Shown piece after piece: positions 12,224 through 23,530 of a stretch of 64,000 bases of DNA; within the stretch, counting starts at the first letter, position 1, and each line of letters begins with the position of its first letter. The notes under the pieces were generated by a model. The model saw only the letters and a list, made by a program, of their open reading frames with translations. It had not been told where the DNA came from and did not search any database. Location of the stretch: positions 203,986,941 through 204,050,940 of the forward strand of contig CM042684.1 of assembly GCA_023614405.1 (NCBI GenBank), read 5' to 3'. The DNA is from Avena insularis (lineage: Eukaryota > Streptophyta > Magnoliopsida > Poales > Poaceae). The translations under genes and the position numbers were made by a program.

Positions 12224-14160
12224 ATTGTTTTCAAAACATGGTCAAACTTTCAAGGATTGCATATTCTTAGCAAGAATTTGAATCTTGCCGAACAACTCTC
12301 ATTCATTCTCGATACATTGACTGTCTGGTGGGTCCACTGAAAATATTATCGCAAGGTGTGAAGTTAATTTTGAAACATAGCCAAAATTTCAAAACACGAC
12401 GAGTCATAGTCTATTTGTTTGTTTTCAAAACATGGTCAAATTTCTAGGCATGCATATTCTTAGCAAGAAGTTGAATCTTTCCAAACTCTCACTCGTCTCC
12501 ATACATTGACTGCCTGGTGGTGGGTCCACTGAACAGATTTTCGCAAGGTGTGAAGTTAATTTCAAAACACATCCAAAATTGCAAAACATGGTGAGTCATA
12601 GCAACTTTGATTGTTTTCAAAACATGGTCAAATTTCTAGGCATGCATATTATTAGCAATAAGTTGAATCTTCCAAACTCTCACTCATTCTCAATACATTG
12701 ACTTCCTGGTGGGTCCAGTGAACAGATATTCGCAAGTTGTGAAGTTAATTTCGAAACGCATGCAAAATTTGAAAATGCGGTGAGCCATAGTCTCTTTGGT
12801 TGTTTTCAAAATACGGTCAAAATTCTAGGCATGCATATTCTTAGCAAGAAGTTGAATCTTTCCAAACTGTCACTCGTCTCGATACATTGACTTCCTGGTA
12901 GTGGGTCCAGTAAATAGATTTTCGTAAGGTGTGGAGTTAATTTCGAAATACACGCAAAATTTCAAAATGTGGTGAGACATAGCCACTTTGATTGTTTTCA
13001 AAACACGGTCAAATTTCTAGGCATGCATATTCTTAGCAATAAGTTGAATCTTTCCAATCTCTCACTCCTTCTCGATACATTGACTGCGTCCTCATGGGTC
13101 TAGTGAACAGATTTTCGCAAGGTGTGAATTTAATTTCAAAACGCACGCAAAATTTCAAAACACGATGAGCCATAGCCTATTGGATTGTTTTCAAAACACG
13201 GTCAATCTTTTGAGGCATGCATATTGTTAGCAAGAAGTTGAATCTTACCAAACAACTCTTACTCATTCTCGATACATTGACTACCTGGTGGGTCCACTAA
13301 AAAGATCATCGCAAGGGGTGAAGTTAATTTCAAAACACCGCCAAAATTTCAAAACACGGAGATTCATGGTCTCTTTGTTTGTTTTCAAAACACGGTCAAA
13401 TTTCTCAACATGCATATTCTTAGCAAGAAGTTGAATCTTGCATAACTCTCACTCGTTCTTGATACATTGACTGCCTGGTGGGTCCACTGGACAGATTTTC
13501 GCAACGTATGAAGTTAATTTCGAAACATAGCCAAAAATATCGAAACACGGTGACTCATAGCCTCTTATATTGTTTTCAAAAAACGGTCAAATTTCTAGGC
13601 ATGCATATTCTTAGCAATAAGTTGAATCATTCCAAACTCTCACTCGTTCTCGATACATTGACTGCCTGGTGGTTCCAGTGAATAGTTTTTTGCAAGGTGT
13701 TTAGTTAATTTCTAAACGCATGGAAAATTTCAAAACACGGTGAGCCATAACCACTTTGATTATTTTCAAAACAAATTCAAATTTCTAGGCATGCATATTC
13801 TTAGCAATAAGTTGAATCATTCCAAACTCTCACTTGTTCTCGATACATTGACTCCCTGGTGGGTCCAGTGAACAGATTTTCACAAGGTGTGAAGTTAATT
13901 TCGAAACGCATGCAAAATTTCAAAACGTGGTGAGCCATATCCACTTTGATTGTTTTCAAAACATGGTCAAATTTCTAGGCATGCATATTCTTAGTAATAA
14001 GTTGAATCATTCCAAACTCTCACTCATTCTCGATACATTGACTGCCTGGTAGGTCCACTGAACAGATTATCATAAGGTATGAAGTTAATTTCGAAACACA
14101 GCCAAACTTTCAAAACACGGTGAGTCATAGTCTCTTTGATTGTTTTCAAAACATGATCAC
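12224..14160 (+). repeat. 190-194 bp tandem repeat array, about ten copies
   Basis: The anchor GTTTTCAAAAC recurs at about 12227, 12421, 12613, 12802, 12994, 13187, 13381, 13572, 13762, 13952 and 14142, which is a spacing of 188-194 bp. Each unit also carries GGCATGCATATTCTTAGCAA, GATACATTGACTGCCTGGTG and GGTCCACTGAACAGATT variants. Copies differ by many point changes. No reading frame is conserved across units. The array begins at the end of the LTR of A, so A may have inserted into a longer array. Confidence 0.92.
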
Positions 14161-14412
14161 ACTATAATAGAGAGTAGCGAAATAAATTTCCTTGGCTGTG
14201 TGGTTAGGCAACAAGGCTTTATCCAATCGCTAGGCATCGGGGCCCACCTGGGACGTGCATTTGAGCACTTGTGTCTCTGGGGTCTCCCTATAAACCGTGG
14301 TATGATGACAGCTGCATCTAAGAAGTACATGACTGCAGTACAGTACTGAAGACTTACTTCATGAATTAGTGAGCAGGAGTACTCGAGTACTACTCCGTAC
14401 TACTAGAACCCT
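14161..14412. other. Unassigned spacer
   Basis: About 250 bp after the last tandem unit. I see no gene, splice pattern or terminal repeat. Confidence 0.4.
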
Positions 14413-14510
14413 ACTGCCACCACCGCCCGCCGCCGCCGCCCGCCGCCCTAGGAGTAGTAAATAGCCGCAAATAGCCACCGCCGCCCGCCACCCACCGCCC
14501 GCAGATGCCT
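14413..14510. repeat. CCG/CCGCC low-complexity tract
   Basis: An impure CCG and CCGCC repeat forms a short GC island in AT-rich surroundings. Confidence 0.8.
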
Positions 14511-14639
14511 ACCTACTGGAGTACTATATTTATTAAAAAGTATAAACATATAATTTTAAAAAATTTGCATAAATTAATTTTCATACATTCGTCCGCACAC
14601 TATATATAATAGTGGTAAGATAAGAAAATAAGGACTATC

Positions 14640-14905
14640 AATAGTATCTTCTCGATGCTAAAATGGAAATGAAGATCCAATGTCTCACAATGTTGGGATT
14701 CGAATCTTGATCCAACTATCAGTATTCAAAGTTATTCGTACACTATATACAATGCTAAGAAAAAACAATGAGAAACATGTATTTTGATACCTTTGAATAC
14801 AAAAAAATGCTCTGCTTCTTCACAATGTGTATTGGCCTTTGGTGTACGAACATTCCTGGTTTTGACTCGAACAGCCAAGGCCATGACCATATCAACATTG
14901 TGTAT
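14640..14905 (+). repeat. Dispersed repeat R1, copy 1
   Basis: About 265 bp is shared with 25690-25975 and 26310-26600. Common text includes AGTATCTTCTCGATGC, AGAAACATGT, TGAATACAAAAA and AACAGCCAAGG. The 3' part resembles the start of the 365-bp tandem unit that follows, which links R1 to the origin of that array. Confidence 0.75.
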
Positions 14906-15137
14906 TGGCCGCTCGAGAAGGAGCCAAACTATAAAGTTTTCCTTTTAGGGTCCTTTGTGTTGAATGTATAGACCTCGATGTAATAATTTTTATTTTTAGG
15001 TCCGTGATGTAAAATGTACTCCCACCAACCGTGTAAAATGTTAATCTAAAAGTAACTAGTGAAATTTAAACGAATTTAAGCTTAGTTGTCAACGGGTATG
15101 AACATTCTTGGATTTCAAGCGGAACGACCAAGGTAAG
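14879..15137 (+). repeat. 365-bp tandem array, part left of element D
   Basis: This is a partial or first unit with CTCGAGAAGGAGCC, TTTTAGGGTCCTTTG, ATGGACCTCGATG-like text and GTCAACGGGTATGAAC. It is cut at GTAAG (15133-15137) by element D. The same unit continues at 19782. Confidence 0.85.
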
Positions 15138-15195
15138 TGATGAGGATATATACTGGGATTATGATGATTCTGACTACCTGAACTGGAAGGAAATA

Positions 15196-15642
15196 TTGAG
15201 TCATATCAATAATGACTGTCAGGTGAATTCATTCCTAATTGAACCTGATGTTTTACTTAATGAGAACTTTATACTACCTAAGTCTATGCATCTTTGTATG
15301 ATCAGGTTTATTGATAACACAAGCATTGTGCGAGGAGGAGGAGAGTTGCAGCAAGAAGGACAAGCGTTGATTTCCAATATCAACAAGTGTGCGAGGGAGG
15401 AGCGGGAGGCATGCGCACTAGGAGGCAATGAGGAAATCACGTATGAGCAAGAGAGAGAGAGAGATGGCGCACCAAGAAATACATGTTTGAGGTGTTCCAC
15501 GACGTTTGGACTGCGTGCCAATAAGGCCGAACCCATATATGGGTCGGTATGTATCAGTTTGAGTCGAACCGAGTCAGTTTGGGCCAAGTTATGGATGTTT
15601 TTAGGCCCGTTTAGATGGGAGGACGCCCCAACCCTCATATAA
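15196..15642 (+). other. LTR-embedded pol-tail frame of D
   Basis: 148 codons are open from the first ATG. It includes QVNSFLIEPDVLLNENFILP, then MHLCMIRFI, then a Glu-rich stretch and CAREERE. The same segment is present in every family-C LTR in the window. In the 3' LTR of D the main ORF stops at 18960-18962, after only a few LTR codons, so D itself does not translate this tail as a fusion. Confidence 0.5.
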
Positions 15643-15645
15643 TCC
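15636..15645 (+). promoter_or_regulatory. TATA-like box of the D 5' LTR
   Basis: CATATAATCC lies at the position of CATATAAGCC in the 41187-52957 element. It is a plausible U3/R boundary promoter. Confidence 0.55.
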
Positions 15646-15982
15646 TCCGTGGCCGTCACAAGTTAGGGTTTAGACCACGTTAAAATATTTTGGAGTTGTT
15701 TCTTTCAAAGAACCTCTGGAATTACCCTCTGTTCGAATCTACCAACTATAATTTAGTGTGATCTGTTGTTCCATTGGGAATTAGTAGATTGCATACTACC
15801 GTTCGTGGTCACGGCTGCGTGTGCAAGAGTTTGTTGTTGTGAATATCCTACAAGGTTCGAGATCTGTTGCGCTGGCATCAGGGATCGAGCGGGAGAGATC
15901 ATAGCTACGCACTAGTTATCTATCATCCACCATCATCATTGCCATCCGCTTACTAAGAAGACCGGGCCACCCCATATCATCT

Positions 15983-15992
15983 TGGTATCAGA
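15983..15992 (+). promoter_or_regulatory. Element D primer-binding site (initiator tRNA-Met type)
   Basis: TGGTATCAGA begins 3 bp after the LTR end, matching the 3' end complement of plant initiator tRNA-Met (TGGTATCAGAGC). Confidence 0.8.
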
Positions 15993-17135
15993 TTTCAAGT
16001 GTTGCCTCGAAAACCATCCACAAATCCATCCATAGATTAGTTGTTTTTATCCTATACAGAAAAAGCCACACAAAAATATTAGGGTTCATAGTTCATTGCC
16101 ATAGACTAGATAACACTGTTCTTGAGTTCTAGTTGCTGATCGTAATCCTTTTGTGTAGCCTTTCTTCTAACTCTGAGTCGTAGTGTTTAGTCTAGTTTTC
16201 TTCTGTTTTTTATCCATTGTCGGAGTCCCTAGATTATTTCTAGATTGTTCGTCGTGTTCTTGAGTCTTAGATCTATTAGATCTGTTCTCTTTTAGTCTGA
16301 GGTTGTAGATCCGTTTAAAAGAAGGAGAAAAAAAAGCAAACTGATTGGATCTGTAGCTGTACGTGAGCTTGCTTCACGTTGAAGTAAAGAGAAAAAAGAG
16401 GCAAAACCGATCTCTATCTAGCTGCTGTGAGTTGTACGAAAAAAAATACGAAAAAAAAATCGACCCTCGCTGCACCACGGACCAGTCTGTGCTAGTACGA
16501 GAAAAAAAAATTCCTGCCGCCATCCTGCTGCGGCAGGAGTTTAGGCCATTTTTCTACCGTGGCAGAGACCAATTCTCAGGTCAATTTTTTTTTTGTTTAT
16601 TTTTTACAGAGTCCACATAGCGTACCTATCCTTGTGAGCCTTAGTAAGTCTTTCTTTGTGTCTAAAACTATCCTACAAGACTAGCGTGCTTAGTGCTCCG
16701 CGGGCTGCTCAGTTTAGCAATCTTGTGCCCGTTTCGTTGAGACATTGCTAACGTCTCTCCTTGTGCATTGCAACACGAGCATTCCTCCGACATACATCAC
16801 TTTATTGAGCTCATTTTCATAGTTGCAATTGCCCCATTTATCTCCACCGTGTGTGTTTTTGTGGGTCTTTGTCATACGATCAGCACGAGGACTTGTTTGC
16901 GGTGTAGTTAGGATACCATACCTACAGCTCCACCATAAATAACATGTGTGCCTTGTGCTCGTTCTCTATACCTTTGGTATTCACTTCATCACATCAGTAC
17001 ATCAGTCCTTGATTTCGAATTGGTAAGCATCACTATTCACTTTGGAACGGTAAGATCTGCTTTCTTGTCAGTTTTTGAGTGAGTTGTGAGTGTGCCACCA
17101 AAACAGTTTTGTGTTTTTGCACTAATGTACTAATC
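15993..17135 (+). other. Element D 5' leader
   Basis: A 1.1 kb untranslated leader. It contains palindromic sites CCTGC-TGCG-GCAGG (16524-16537) and a diverged CTACCGTGGCAG (16554-16565), related to the CTGCCGCGGCAG palindromes in the LTR at 1-868. The end, ACTAATCATGTCTT, matches the gag start of the autonomous element. Confidence 0.6.
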
Positions 17136-18962
17136 ATGTCTTTTAGTAGTGTTGATGTGATGCAGAAAAAGGATGCAGATGATTATCCCTTTCCATTACA
17201 ATCCTACTGCAACAACACATTTTGGGAAGAGGAGTCAGGAGTGGTACCTACGGCGGGTTTGTTCCACTTCATCACCGAAATTAGTGGTAGACAAGCTGCT
17301 ACTACCATTGATACTTATTCTTACATAAATTTGGTTAGTGTTGAGGTTGTTGAAAAGCTACAATTATACACAAGTGCATTAAAAAAACCATTTATGTTAG
17401 CAACTTCTGGTCATGCACTTCCGATTACTCGATCGCATCGCCCACTCACCATTTATGGTCCTAGCAGGGAGATTTCTTGTTTTGTCGTTCCTAGAGCATT
17501 TAACTCCTGTCATATTATGTTGGGAACAAAGTGGTGTAATCAATTCCAGGTTGTGTTTAGTAATGAGTGTTCTGATCCTACTATCTTTTGGAATGGTACG
17601 CACACCTGGTTAGCACGTTCACGTATTAAGCAATTTCAGGAGATTAGGCGTCAAAACCTATGTGTACCTGTAACCCCCAACATAAAACCACATGTTGATC
17701 CTGTTGTAGAAGAACCGAGAGTGAGAGTTGATGAGACAAATGAGGTTTCTACTAATGTAATCATCTCTACTCCTAGTGTTCTTTCTTGTGATATCCAGGT
17801 TGCTTTTGAAGACAGGGATCCGTCTATTTTACAACCTGTATCACTGGACTACGCATTGTCACTTGTGGAGGATGTTTTAGTACCTACTACAACTGCGGAG
17901 ATTGTTGATGACATTGGTACTGATTTGGAGCTTCAGCCAACATGTGCGACATATTGTGAGTTTATTCCTTTACTGAAGCCTCCTTGTGATTTGCCTTGCA
18001 CTACTGTTTCAGCACCATGTGATAGTTTACCAAATTCAAATTTTGATCATGTGGTACTGATAACACATAAGGAAATACTTGCTCGAATACCACCTGTTGA
18101 TATTGTGTATTCCATCAAGCTAAATGACCCTATGAGTATGAGTAGTGCTGTGGATAAGATTTCTGAAATTTCATTTCTGAATTCTAGCACATATTCTCCT
18201 TGTTTCACTTTCAATCTGATTGGTGAATATAGCATGCATGAAAATTTTCTTGTGGATCACATATGCATTACTTGTGATAGAATCGCTGAACTGAAACATG
18301 CTGTTTTCAGCCATACATGTTGTGTGTCGACGACTTTGTGTTGTGGGATATATGCTAAAATTTGTGATAATATGAAACTAAAGTCAGATCTAGTTGCTAT
18401 AATGCATCCAACACAAGTCATTTTACCTATGTTGGATCGTTGTAATCTTGCTAGAATAGTTCCCAAGTTTTCATATTTGTTGTGTTTGTCCCAAAATTCA
18501 TTATCTAGTTGTGCTAATGCTTTATACTTCACTTATATTTGCAAATTGAGTTGCATTTTACATACTGGGCAACATGATCATGTTCATAACAATCAGAGTA
18601 GCGCAGTTGAAGCATGGCATGATTCAATTTGGTTTTCAGACATATTAAATTGGTTTGATCTTGTTCACAAATTTGATCATAGATCTTCTTTGAGAAAACT
18701 AAATTTAATATTGAAGAACATGACTATCTATTTAGTTATTTTTCACCATGATCATGATTCTTTGTACTTCACTTATACCTGCAATTTAAGTTGCTTGATG
18801 TATACTGGACATACTTTTCATGTGAACAACAATAATACAACATGTTATAAATACATATACTTTGCGTACACGTTGTTCTTTTTGTTTCTCCCACTTTCAG
18901 CTTACCTAAAGCCGAGGACGGCTTTTCATGAAGAAAGGGAGGATGATGAGTATATATACTAG
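17136..18962 (+). CDS. 608-residue ORF of element D with pseudo-protease domain
   Basis: The ATG at 17136 is chosen because TAATCATGTCTT matches the gag start of the autonomous element (47201). The frame is uninterrupted. Residues 1-30 resemble the gag N-terminus. Residues about 45-150 look like the family's retroviral protease: the strand ATTIDTYSYINLVS is followed by EVVEKL, and CHIMLGTKW (125-133) parallels CHLRLGRPW in the autonomous copy. The catalytic Asp-Gly-Gly-Ser becomes Asp59-Thr-Tyr-Ser, so activity is doubtful. Residues 150-608 match nothing I recognise. They are rich in Cys, His, Ser and Thr, with two similar blocks about 80 residues apart (LYFTYICKLSC near 461, LYFTYTCNLSC near 541), and a hydrophobic run FFLFLPLSAYL lies near the end. 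The last codons (EREDDEYIY) run over the LTR border and stop at 18960. Capsid-like or RNA-binding roles are speculation. Confidence 0.8.
   Translation: MSFSSVDVMQKKDADDYPFPLQSYCNNTFWEEESGVVPTAGLFHFITEISGRQAATTIDTYSYINLVSVEVVEKLQLYTSALKKPFMLATSGHALPITRSHRPLTIYGPSREISCFVVPRAFNSCHIMLGTKWCNQFQVVFSNECSDPTIFWNGTHTWLARSRIKQFQEIRRQNLCVPVTPNIKPHVDPVVEEPRVRVDETNEVSTNVIISTPSVLSCDIQVAFEDRDPSILQPVSLDYALSLVEDVLVPTTTAEIVDDIGTDLELQPTCATYCEFIPLLKPPCDLPCTTVSAPCDSLPNSNFDHVVLITHKEILARIPPVDIVYSIKLNDPMSMSSAVDKISEISFLNSSTYSPCFTFNLIGEYSMHENFLVDHICITCDRIAELKHAVFSHTCCVSTTLCCGIYAKICDNMKLKSDLVAIMHPTQVILPMLDRCNLARIVPKFSYLLCLSQNSLSSCANALYFTYICKLSCILHTGQHDHVHNNQSSAVEAWHDSIWFSDILNWFDLVHKFDHRSSLRKLNLILKNMTIYLVIFHHDHDSLYFTYTCNLSCLMYTGHTFHVNNNNTTCYKYIYFAYTLFFLFLPLSAYLKPRTAFHEEREDDEYIY
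18930..18943 (+). promoter_or_regulatory. Element D polypurine tract
   Basis: GAAGAAAGGGAGGA immediately precedes the 3' LTR, is translated as part of the ORF, and would prime plus-strand synthesis. Confidence 0.8.
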
Positions 18963-19781
18963 GACTATGATGATTCTGACTGCCTGAACTAGAACGAAAT
19001 ATTGAGTCAAATCAATAATGACTGTCAGGTGAATTCATTCCTAATTGAATCTGATGTTTTACTTAATGAGAACTTTATACTACCTAAGTCTATGCATCTT
19101 TGTATGATCAGGTTTATTGATAACACAAGCGTTGCGCGAGTAGGAGGAGAGTTGCAGCAAGAAGGACAAGCGCTGATTTCCAATCTTAACAAGTGTGCGA
19201 GGGAGGAGCGGGAGGCATGCGCACTAGGAGGCAATGAGGAAATCACGTATGAGCAAGAGAGAGAGATGGCACACCAAGAAATACATGTTTGAGGTGTTCC
19301 ATGACGTTTGGACTGCGTGCCAATAAGGCCGAACACATATATGGGTCGGTATGTATCAGTTTGAGTCGAACCGAGTCAGTTTGGGCCAAGTTATGGCTAT
19401 TTTTAGGCCCGTTTAGAGGGGAGGACGCCCCAGCCCTCATATAATCCTCCGTAGTCGTCACAAGTTAGGGTTTAGACCACGTTAAAATATTTTGGAGTTG
19501 TTTCTTTCAAAGAACCTCTGGAATTACGCTGTGTTCGAATCTACCAACTATAATTGAGTGTGATTTGTTGTTCCATTGGGAATTAGTAGATTGCATACTA
19601 CCGTTCATGGTCACGGCTGCGTGCGCAAGAGTGTGGTGTTGTGAATATCCTACAAGGTTCGAGATCTGCTGCGCTGGCATCAGGGATCGAGCGGGAGAGA
19701 TCATAACTAAGCACTAGTTATCTATCATCCACCATGATCATCGCCATCCGCTTACTAAGAAGATCGGACCACCCCATATCA
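18944..19781 (+). repeat. Element D 3' LTR
   Basis: The LTR is 838 bp, TG...CA, followed by the target duplication GTAAG. Compared with the 5' LTR it lacks two GA dinucleotides near 19262 and has a one-base break in the CCCATATATGGG palindrome. Confidence 0.93.
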
Positions 19782-22700
19782 GTAAGGCCATATCAACATC
19801 ATACTTTATGTTGATGATCCCATGTTAGAGAACTTTTTGAGGCCCGTGATGTAAAATGTACTTCGGTCAACCGTGTAAAGTTCTAACCTAAAATTATTGT
19901 GGTGAAATTTAAACGAATTTAAGCTTAGTTGTCAACGAGTATGAAGCATTATTATTGTATTTCAAGACGAACCACCAAGGTCAAGGCCATATCTACATCA
20001 TACTTTATGTTGATGATCCCATATCCAAGAATTTGCATGCCGACAAATTTTAGTATGAAGTAGTATGAAGAGGAGTATGGCTCGATTAGATACTCTCTTG
20101 AGAAGGAGCCGAACCTGACTATTTTCCTTACTTAATTTTAGGGTCCTTTGTGCTCAATGTATGGACCTCGATGTAATTTCCCCCCTTTTAGGTCTAAAAG
20201 TGTAAGTGGTGAAATTTAGACGATTTTAAGCTTACTTATCAACGAGTATGAACATTCTTGGATTTCAAGCCGAATGACCAAGGTCAAGGTCATATCAACA
20301 TCATACTTTATATGATGATGATGATCCCATGTCAGAGAATTTGCATGGCAGTAGATCTAGCCATGAATTGAAAACAATCGAAGATGAAGTAGTATCAAGA
20401 GTTTGGCTCAGATCAACTGATCTCTCGAGAAGGAGCCGAACAAGAAAATTTTCCTTTTAGGGTCCTTTATGCTAAATGTATGGACCTCTATGTAATTTTT
20501 TCTTTTTCAAGGTCTCTGATGTAAAATGTACTTTGATCGCTCGTGTAAAGTTCTAACCTCCTAAAAGTAAGTGGTGAAATTTAAACGAATTTAAGCTTAG
20601 TTGTCAATGAGTATGAACCATTCTTGTATTTCAAGACGAACGACCAAGGTCAAGGCCATATCTACGCCATACTTTATGATGATGATCCCATATCCAAGAA
20701 TTTGCATGGCGACAAATTTGGCCATATTTTGATAACAATTGAAGATGTAGTATGAAGAGTGTGGCTTGATCAGCTACTCTCTCGAGAAGGAGCTGAACCC
20801 GACTGTTTTGCTTGCTTGTTTTTAGGGTTCTTTGTGCTAAATGTATGGACCTCAATGTAAAATTTCCCCTTTTCAGGTCCTTGTTGTAAAATTTACTCCC
20901 ACCGATAGTGTAAAATTATAAACTAAAAGTAAGTGGTGAAATTTAAATGAATTTCAGCTTATAGTTGTCAACGAGTATGAACATCCTTGGATTTCAAGCC
21001 GAACGACCAAAATGTCAAGGCCATATCTCTACATCAGACTTTATGCAGATGATCCCATATCCAAGAATTTGCATGCCGTCAAATTTGGCCATATTTTGAA
21101 AACAATCGAAGATGAAGTAGTATGAATAGTGTGGCTTGGTTAGCTACTCTCTCGAGAAGGAGCTGAACCCTACTGTTTTCTTTGCTCAATTTTAGGGTCA
21201 TTTGTGCTAAATGTGCGGACCTCGATGTAATTTTCCCTTTTTTTACGTCCTTGATGTAGAATGTACTCCCACTTACCGTGTAAAATGCTAACCTAAAAGT
21301 AAGTGGTGAATTTCAACGAATTTAAGGATAGTTGTCAACGAGTATGAAAACATCTTGGATTTCAAGCCGAACGACCAAAAGGTCACGGCCATATCTCTAC
21401 ATCAGACTTTATGCTGATGATCCCATATCCAAGAATTTACATGCTGACAAATTTGGCCATATTTTGAAAACAATCGAAGATAAAGTAGTATGTAGAGTGT
21501 GGCTCGATCAGCTACTGTCTCGAGAAGGAGCGGAACCCAACTGTTTTCTTTGCTCAATTTTAGGGTCATTGTGCTAAATGTGTGGACCTCGATGTAATTT
21601 TCCTTTTTAGGTTCTTGATGTAGAATGTACTCCCACTAACCGTGTAAAATGCTAACCTAAAAGTAAGTGGTGAATTTCAATGAATTTAAGCATAGTTGTC
21701 AACGAGTATGAAAAATCTTGGATTTCAAGGCGAATGACCACAAGGTCAAGGCCATATCTCTACATTAGACTTTATGTTCATGATCCCATATCCAAGAATT
21801 TGCATGCCGAAAAATTTGGCCATATTTTGAAAACAATTGAAGATGAAGTAGTATGAAGAGTGTGGCTCGATTAGCTACTCTCTCGAGAAGGAGCCGAACC
21901 CGACTGTTTTCTTTGCTCAATTTTAGGGTGCTTTGTGCTAAATGTGTGGACCTCAATGTAATTTTCCTTTTTTTAGGTCCTTGATGTAGAGTGTACTCCC
22001 ACCGGCCATGTAAAATGCTAACCTAAAAGTAAGTGGTGAAATTTCAACGAATTTAAGCATAGTTGTCAACGGGTATGAACATTCTTGGATTTCAAGGCGA
22101 ACGACCAAGGTCAAGACCATATATATCAACCATCATACATTATGGTGATGATCCCATATGAGAAAATTTGCATGGCAACAAATTTGGCCATATTTTGAAA
22201 ACAATCAGAGAGGAAGTAGTATCAAGAGTTTGGATCAGATCAGCTGATCTCTCGAGAAGGAGCCAAACCAGAAAATTTTCCTTTTAGGGTCCTTTATGCT
22301 AAATGTATGGACCTAGATGTAATTTTTTCTTTTTTTAGTTCCCTAATGTAAAATGTAGTCTGATTAACCGTGTAAAGTTCTAACCTAAAAGTAAGTGGTG
22401 AAATTTAAACGAATTTAAGCTTAGTTGTCAACGGGTACGAACCATTCTTGTATTTCAAGACGAACGACGAAGGTCAAGGCCATATCTACATCATACTTTA
22501 TGCTTATGATCCCATATTCAAGAATTTGCATATTGACAAAATTTGGCCATATTTTGAAAACAATCGAAGATGAAGTAGTATGAAGAGTGTGGCTCGATCA
22601 GCTACTCTCTCGAGAAGGAACCGAACCCTACTGTTTTCCTTGCTTAATATTATGGTCCTTTGTGCTAAATGTGTGGACCTCGATGTAATTTTCCCCCTTT

Positions 22701-23530
22701 TTAGGTCCTTTTTGTAAAATGTACTCCCACCGACCGTGTAAAATTCTAACCTAAAAGTGAGTGGTGAAATTTAAACGAATTTCAGCTAATAGTTGTCAAT
22801 GAGTATGAACATTCTTTGATTTCAAGCTGAACGACCACAAGGTCGAGGCTATATCTCCACATCATAATTTATTCTGATGATCGAGTATCCAAGAAATTGC
22901 ATGGCGATAGATTTGGCCATATTGTGAAAACAATTGAAGAGAAAATAGTATGAAGAGTATGGCTCGATCAACTGCTCTCTTGAGAAGGAGCCGAACCCGA
23001 GTGTTTTATTTGCTCAAATTTAGGGTCCTTTGTGCTAAATGTATGGACCTCGATGTAATTTCCCCATTTTTTAGGTCTTTGATGTAGAATGTACTCCCAC
23101 CGACCGTGTAAAATGCTAACCTAAAAGTAAGTGACGAAATTTCAACGAGTTTAAGCATAGTTGTCAACAAGTATGAAAAAATCTTGGATTTTCAAGCCGA
23201 ACGACCACGAGGTCAAGGCCATATCTCTACATCATACTTTATGTTGATGATCCCATATTCAAGAATTTGGCCATATTTTGAAAACAATCGAAGAGGAAGT
23301 AGTATGAAGAGTATGGATCGACCAGCTGCTCTCTCGAGAAGGAGCCGAAACCGACTATTTTATTTGCTCAATTTTAGGGTCCTTTGTGCTAAATGTATGG
23401 ACCTCGATGTAATTTTCCCTTTTTTAGGTCCTTTATGTAGAATGTACTTTATGCTTATGATCCCATATCCAAGAATTTGCATGCCGACAAATTTGGCCAT
23501 CTTTGGAAAACAATCGAAGATATTAAAAAC
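19782..23530 (+). repeat. 365-bp tandem array, about ten copies right of element D
   Basis: The anchor GTCAACGAGTATGAA (with variants) recurs at about 19930, 20239, 20607, 20968, 21335, 21698, 22067, 22427, 22796 and 23164. Spacing is mostly 360-369 bp, with the first interval shorter. Each unit includes ACCAAGGTCAAGGCCATATC, CTCTCGAGAAGGAGCCGAAC, TTAGGGTCCTTTGTGCTAAA and CCGTGTAAAATGCTAACC. The unit carries indels that break any shared reading frame. Single related segments occur outside the array at 26948-27060 and 31945-32105. Confidence 0.92.

Larger units (their letters stand above)
15138..15979 (+). repeat. Element D 5' LTR
   Basis: The LTR is 842 bp, TG...CA. A TATA-like CATATAATCC lies at 15636-15645. 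A perfect 12-bp palindrome CCCATATATGGG lies at 15532-15543, where other family-C LTRs carry different palindromes. The 5' third holds the pol-tail reading frame (about 15196-15642 from its first ATG). Confidence 0.93.
15138..19781 (+). mobile_element. Element D: complete non-autonomous Ty3/gypsy retrotransposon
   Basis: D is 4644 bp with LTRs 15138-15979 and 18944-19781 (TGATGAG...ATATCA). It has an initiator-Met-type primer site, a polypurine tract and the 5-bp target duplication GTAAG (15133-15137 and 19782-19786) inside a tandem-repeat unit. By eye the LTRs differ at about 38 of 838 aligned positions plus one 4-bp indel, roughly 95% identity. LTRs, leader and gag-start context match the autonomous family-C element at 41187-52957. 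Its one large ORF lacks capsid, zinc knuckle, reverse transcriptase, RNase H and integrase, so it must depend on enzymes made elsewhere. Rice and maize centromeric retrotransposons also have non-autonomous partners; whether D is of that kind is inference. Confidence 0.93.

Noticed and set aside
15219..15659. Minus-strand frames opposite the family-C LTR tail (also 19025, 37579, 41259, 51943)
   Set aside because: They are open because the plus-strand frame is conserved. No independent motif or start is shared.
15983..15992. tRNA gene at primer-binding sites
   Set aside because: Only 10-18 bases complementary to a tRNA 3' end are present, as in any LTR element.
12224..23530. Tandem arrays as CRISPR
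   Set aside because: There are no short identical repeats with unique spacers. Whole units are repeated and diverged.
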